Positions 31,886-34,142 of a stretch of DNA of 34,142 bases are shown in pieces. Within the stretch, counting starts at the first letter, position 1. Each line of letters opens with the position of its first letter. The notes under the pieces are model-generated. The model had not been told where the DNA came from. It was given only the letters and a program-made list of their open reading frames with translations, and searched no databases. The stretch comes from a bacterium (GTDB lineage Bacteria; BMS3Abin14), in contig JARGFV010000016.1 of NCBI GenBank assembly GCA_029210545.1, positions 1 to 34,142 on the forward strand, in the 5' to 3' direction. The translations under genes were made by a program, and so were the position numbers.

Positions 31886-31920
31886 CCTCGCGAAGCAGCT
31901 TGAAGAAACTTTTCGCGAGG
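31886..31920 (+). promoter_or_regulatory. Hairpin covering the ribosome binding site of the sulfate/molybdate-type transporter
   Basis: CCTCGCGAA (31886-31894) pairs over 9 bp with TTCGCGAGG (31912-31920). The right arm contains GCGAGG, the only SD-like sequence before the GTG start at 31930. Folding would hide the site from ribosomes. Confidence 0.5.
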
Positions 31921-31929
31921 TAATAAATA

Positions 31930-33141
31930 GTGCCTGAAAAATATCAATTCAATCGCATGGAGTTTTCAGGCTCGCTGGGAGACCTCGGGACTCTGCTTCC
32001 GATGGCCATGGGGATGATCCTTATAAACGGCCTGGACCCTGCAGGTTCGTTCCTTGTCATCGGTTGTTTTTACGTATTTTCCGGGATCTACTTTGGCGTA
32101 ACGGTACCGGTCCAGCCCATGAAGGTCATCGGGGCGTATGCCATCGCGACCAATATGACCGCGGCCCAGATATCGGCTTCCGGGTTCCTGGTCGGTTTCT
32201 TCCTCCTGATCATCGGTGTGACAAACGCTATTTCCATCGCGGGAAAATACATACCGAAACCGGTGATCAAAGGTGTCCAGTTGTCTACGGGTGTTCTTTT
32301 GATGGCAGAAGGCGTCAGGTTCATAACCGGCGGCTCAAAGTTCCAGATACTGCACCAGGCCGCCGAACCATTCATGAAAGTTCAGAGCCTGGGCCCTGTA
32401 CCCATCGGGATCCTCATCGGTGTAACAGGAGGCTTCCTGACGCTGCTGTTCCTGGAAAACAGGACATTTCCCGCGGGGCTTGTGATTGTAGCTGCCGGCG
32501 TTTCACTTGGAGTGGTTCTCGGTACACACCAGGGTCTCGACGGTGCGATCCACGACCTTTTTTCCGGGCTGAACTTCCCGTCGATCCTTCCCTTTGGATT
32601 CCCGAAGGAGGCTGACTTCACGTTTGTGCTCCTTGCCCTGGTGCTTCCTCAGATACCCATGACCGTCGGGAACGCGGTTGTTGCCTATGTCGACCTGTCT
32701 CACGAGTATTTCCAGGAAGACTCAAGGAAAGTAACCTTAAGATCCAGCTGCATCAGCATGGCCGTGGCCAACTTCGCGGGGTTCTTTCTGGGCGCCATGC
32801 CTCTTTGCCACGGCGCCGGCGGACTGGCCGCGCATTACCGTTTCGGCGCGCGTACCGCGGGGTCGAACCTCATCATAGGAACCATATTTATCGTTCTGGC
32901 CGTATTTTTCGGACCCCATGTACTCTCGATACTGTACCTGGTCCCGATCTCGATCCTGGGCATCCTGCTCTTTTTTGCGGGAAGCCAGCTTTCACTTGAG
33001 ATTATTGACATGAAGAATCGTAAGGACCTTTTCGTTTCCCTCGTTATCCTTGGGGTGACCCTTGCCTCGAACCTGGCCGTCGGCTTCATCCTGGGTATTG
33101 GAATAGCGTATGCGTTAAAGTCCGACAGATTGAAAATCTGA
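31930..33141 (+). CDS. MOT1/SulP-like putative sulfate/molybdate transporter
   Basis: The protein has 403 residues and about 11-12 helices with no STAS domain. Two signatures of the MOT1-type branch are present: FSGSLGDLGTLLPMAMG near the start and VPVQPMKVIGAYAIA at about 55-75, and the second half has PQIPMTVGNAVVAY. It probably imports molybdate or sulfate. The GTG at 31930 follows an SD that is part of a hairpin. The gene is downstream of the TauE/SafE permease on the same strand with a 212-bp spacer, so it may share the sigma-54 transcript or have its own control. Confidence 0.9.
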   Translation: MPEKYQFNRMEFSGSLGDLGTLLPMAMGMILINGLDPAGSFLVIGCFYVFSGIYFGVTVPVQPMKVIGAYAIATNMTAAQISASGFLVGFFLLIIGVTNAISIAGKYIPKPVIKGVQLSTGVLLMAEGVRFITGGSKFQILHQAAEPFMKVQSLGPVPIGILIGVTGGFLTLLFLENRTFPAGLVIVAAGVSLGVVLGTHQGLDGAIHDLFSGLNFPSILPFGFPKEADFTFVLLALVLPQIPMTVGNAVVAYVDLSHEYFQEDSRKVTLRSSCISMAVANFAGFFLGAMPLCHGAGGLAAHYRFGARTAGSNLIIGTIFIVLAVFFGPHVLSILYLVPISILGILLFFAGSQLSLEIIDMKNRKDLFVSLVILGVTLASNLAVGFILGIGIAYALKSDRLKI

Positions 33142-33148
33142 TGCCATA

Positions 33149-33303
33149 CCCGGAATCCGTCGATTGGGCCCCTCCGGCCGGGGTCGGGGCGTCGATCAAC
33201 AGTTCCTGACGCTGCCCGGACATTTTCTTCGGACCCGAACCGAAAAAACGGCCTCTCCGATGCCCCGACCGGGGGCTGTTTCAGACCAATCGCGGATTTC
33301 GGG
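33149..33303. repeat. 155-bp imperfect inverted-repeat element
   Basis: The left end CCCGGAATCCG plus CGATTGG (33149-33167) is mirrored by CCAATCG plus CGGATTTCGGG (33286-33303). Inner arms GGTCGGGGCGTCG and its near-complement (around 33178-33195 and 33259-33275) continue the pairing. No gene is present. It fills most of the spacer before the TRIC-type gene. Confidence 0.7.
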
Positions 33304-33352
33304 ACCCTTCTCCTTCTTCCCCCCGCAGACAGCGCTGTGCTAAAATCTGCCC

Positions 33353-33961
33353 GTGAGCGTCCTTTACTTCCTAGACCTCCTGGGAACAGCCGCCTTCGCC
33401 GCATCGGGCGCCCTCGCCGGCGTTCAGCGCAGGATGGACCTGCTGGGCGTCGTGGTCCTCGCCCTCGTCACCGCCGTGGGCGGCGGAACGATCAGGGACA
33501 TCCTTCTCGGCACCGTCCCTCCCTTCTGCTTCACGGACGAGAACTACCTCTACCTGTCCATCGTCGTAGCCCTTTTCATCTTCTACTTCCACCACAGCCT
33601 GGACTTTCTCCACAGGCCCCTCCTCTACTTCGACGCCCTGGGGCTGGGAACGTTCCTGGTCATCGGCACCGGCAAGGCCCTCAAGTACAATGCCGGCTTC
33701 CTTGTAGCCGTGATGATGGGGGTCATGACCGCGACGGCCGGGGGGGTCGTCAGGGACGTCCTGTCCGACCAGGTGCCTTTTATCCTGCAAAAGGAGATCT
33801 ACGCCACCGCCTGCATCTTCGGGGGGATCCTCTACTACATCCTCTACCGGTTCGGCCTCAGCGAATCGCTCACCGCCGTGATCGCGGCCCTCGTTGTCGT
33901 CATCATCCGTGTCATCGCCATTCACAGGCACTGGTCACTGCCGGTGGCGAAGATCGACTGA
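33353..33961 (+). CDS. UPF0126/TRIC-type membrane protein
   Basis: The protein has 202 residues and seven membrane helices built from two similar halves. Each half carries the glycine-rich signature: VTAVGGGTIRDILLG and MTATAGGVVRDVLS. The family is related to trimeric intracellular cation channels; bacterial members are proposed to be ion channels or small-molecule transporters. The start is a GTG at 33353 with a weak SD. It is separated from its neighbours by a palindromic element upstream and a period-7 array downstream, so it is probably a single-gene unit. Confidence 0.9.
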   Translation: MSVLYFLDLLGTAAFAASGALAGVQRRMDLLGVVVLALVTAVGGGTIRDILLGTVPPFCFTDENYLYLSIVVALFIFYFHHSLDFLHRPLLYFDALGLGTFLVIGTGKALKYNAGFLVAVMMGVMTATAGGVVRDVLSDQVPFILQKEIYATACIFGGILYYILYRFGLSESLTAVIAALVVVIIRVIAIHRHWSLPVAKID

Positions 33962-34020
33962 GGCTCCGGGTTTTGGGTGTTCGCTTCGCTCAGGTTCCAG
34001 GTGCGCGGAGCTTCGCTTCG

Positions 34021-34069
34021 CGGGTTTTGGGTTTTGCGTTTCGGGTTTCAACCTCAAGCATCAAACTTG
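34021..34069. repeat. Period-7 array
   Basis: Seven heptads lie in phase, beginning CGGGTTT, TGGGTTT and TGCGTTT. The words are the same as those at 25632-25673. It leads directly into hairpin-array copy 6. Confidence 0.88.
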
Positions 34070-34142
34070 ATAGAGTCGCAAAAAGTCCAATCCGGGACTT
34101 TTCGCTCCACGGAAAGGGAAAAGCGTCGTTTTCCCTTTCCTT
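34067..34142 (+). repeat. Hairpin-array element, copy 6 (cut by window end)
   Basis: The copy begins TTGATAGAGTCGC, like copies 3 and 5. The hairpins AAAAGTCC/GGACTTTT (34081-34102) and GGAAAGGGAAAA/TTTTCCCTTTCC (34111-34140) are complete. The rest lies outside the window. Confidence 0.9.

Overview
The window is a G+C-rich segment of a Gram-negative bacterial genome. It encodes an outer-membrane porin, an exported lipoprotein and several multiheme c-type cytochromes, and most genes carry strong Shine-Dalgarno (SD) sites, often with GTG or TTG starts. A V/A-type ATPase, multiheme cytochromes, sigma-54 control and an HcpR/DNR-type operator together suggest an anaerobic or metal- and nitrogen-respiring lineage, perhaps within the former Deltaproteobacteria. 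The sequence alone does not fix the lineage.

Layout. Bases 135-13509 (+) hold a V/A-type ATPase operon in the order peripheral stalk G/H, I, [sensor kinase], K, E, C, F, A, B, D, followed by two translationally coupled cation/proton antiporter-like genes. Bases 13510-14418 contain no convincing gene and are full of repeats and a terminator. Bases 14419-20942 (-) carry an extracytoplasmic electron-transfer block. It comprises an octaheme Hao-like cytochrome, a small DUF6306-like protein with an FNR-family palindrome upstream, and a three-gene porin / periplasmic nonaheme cytochrome / surface lipoprotein cytochrome set that ends in a good terminator. Bases 21607-24526 (-) hold an aldo/keto reductase, an ABM-type monooxygenase, a DUF554 membrane protein and a DUF169 protein. 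Bases 24976-26043 (-) hold a PilZ domain in frame with an SGNH hydrolase lipoprotein. Bases 26339-27784 (+) hold two paralogous degenerate receiver-PilZ proteins behind a sigma-54 promoter. Bases 28251-33961 hold a decayed isochorismatase-like gene, a sigma-54 activator (-), a divergent TauE/SafE permease and a MOT1/SulP-like sulfate/molybdate transporter (+) with a second sigma-54 promoter, and a UPF0126/TRIC membrane protein.

How the parts may work together. The ATPase, its embedded kinase and the antiporter pair look like one ion-homeostasis unit. The porin and two multiheme cytochromes look like an outer-membrane electron conduit. The Hao-like cytochrome and the DUF6306-like protein look like a nitrogen-oxide response module. 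The sigma-54 activator probably controls the oxyanion transporters.

The most unusual content is non-coding. (1) At least six copies of a modular element made of consecutive hairpins (at 1, 5566, 15763, 21010, 24561 and 34067) show paired, compensatory arm changes, and two copies are flanked by short direct repeats that look like target duplications. (2) At least fourteen intergenic arrays lie on a strict 7-bp grid whose seven-letter word differs from locus to locus and drifts along each array; 8- and 9-bp versions also occur. (3) Two further long imperfect palindromes lie at 14178-14320 and 33149-33303. I found no tRNA, rRNA, CRISPR array or transposase gene.
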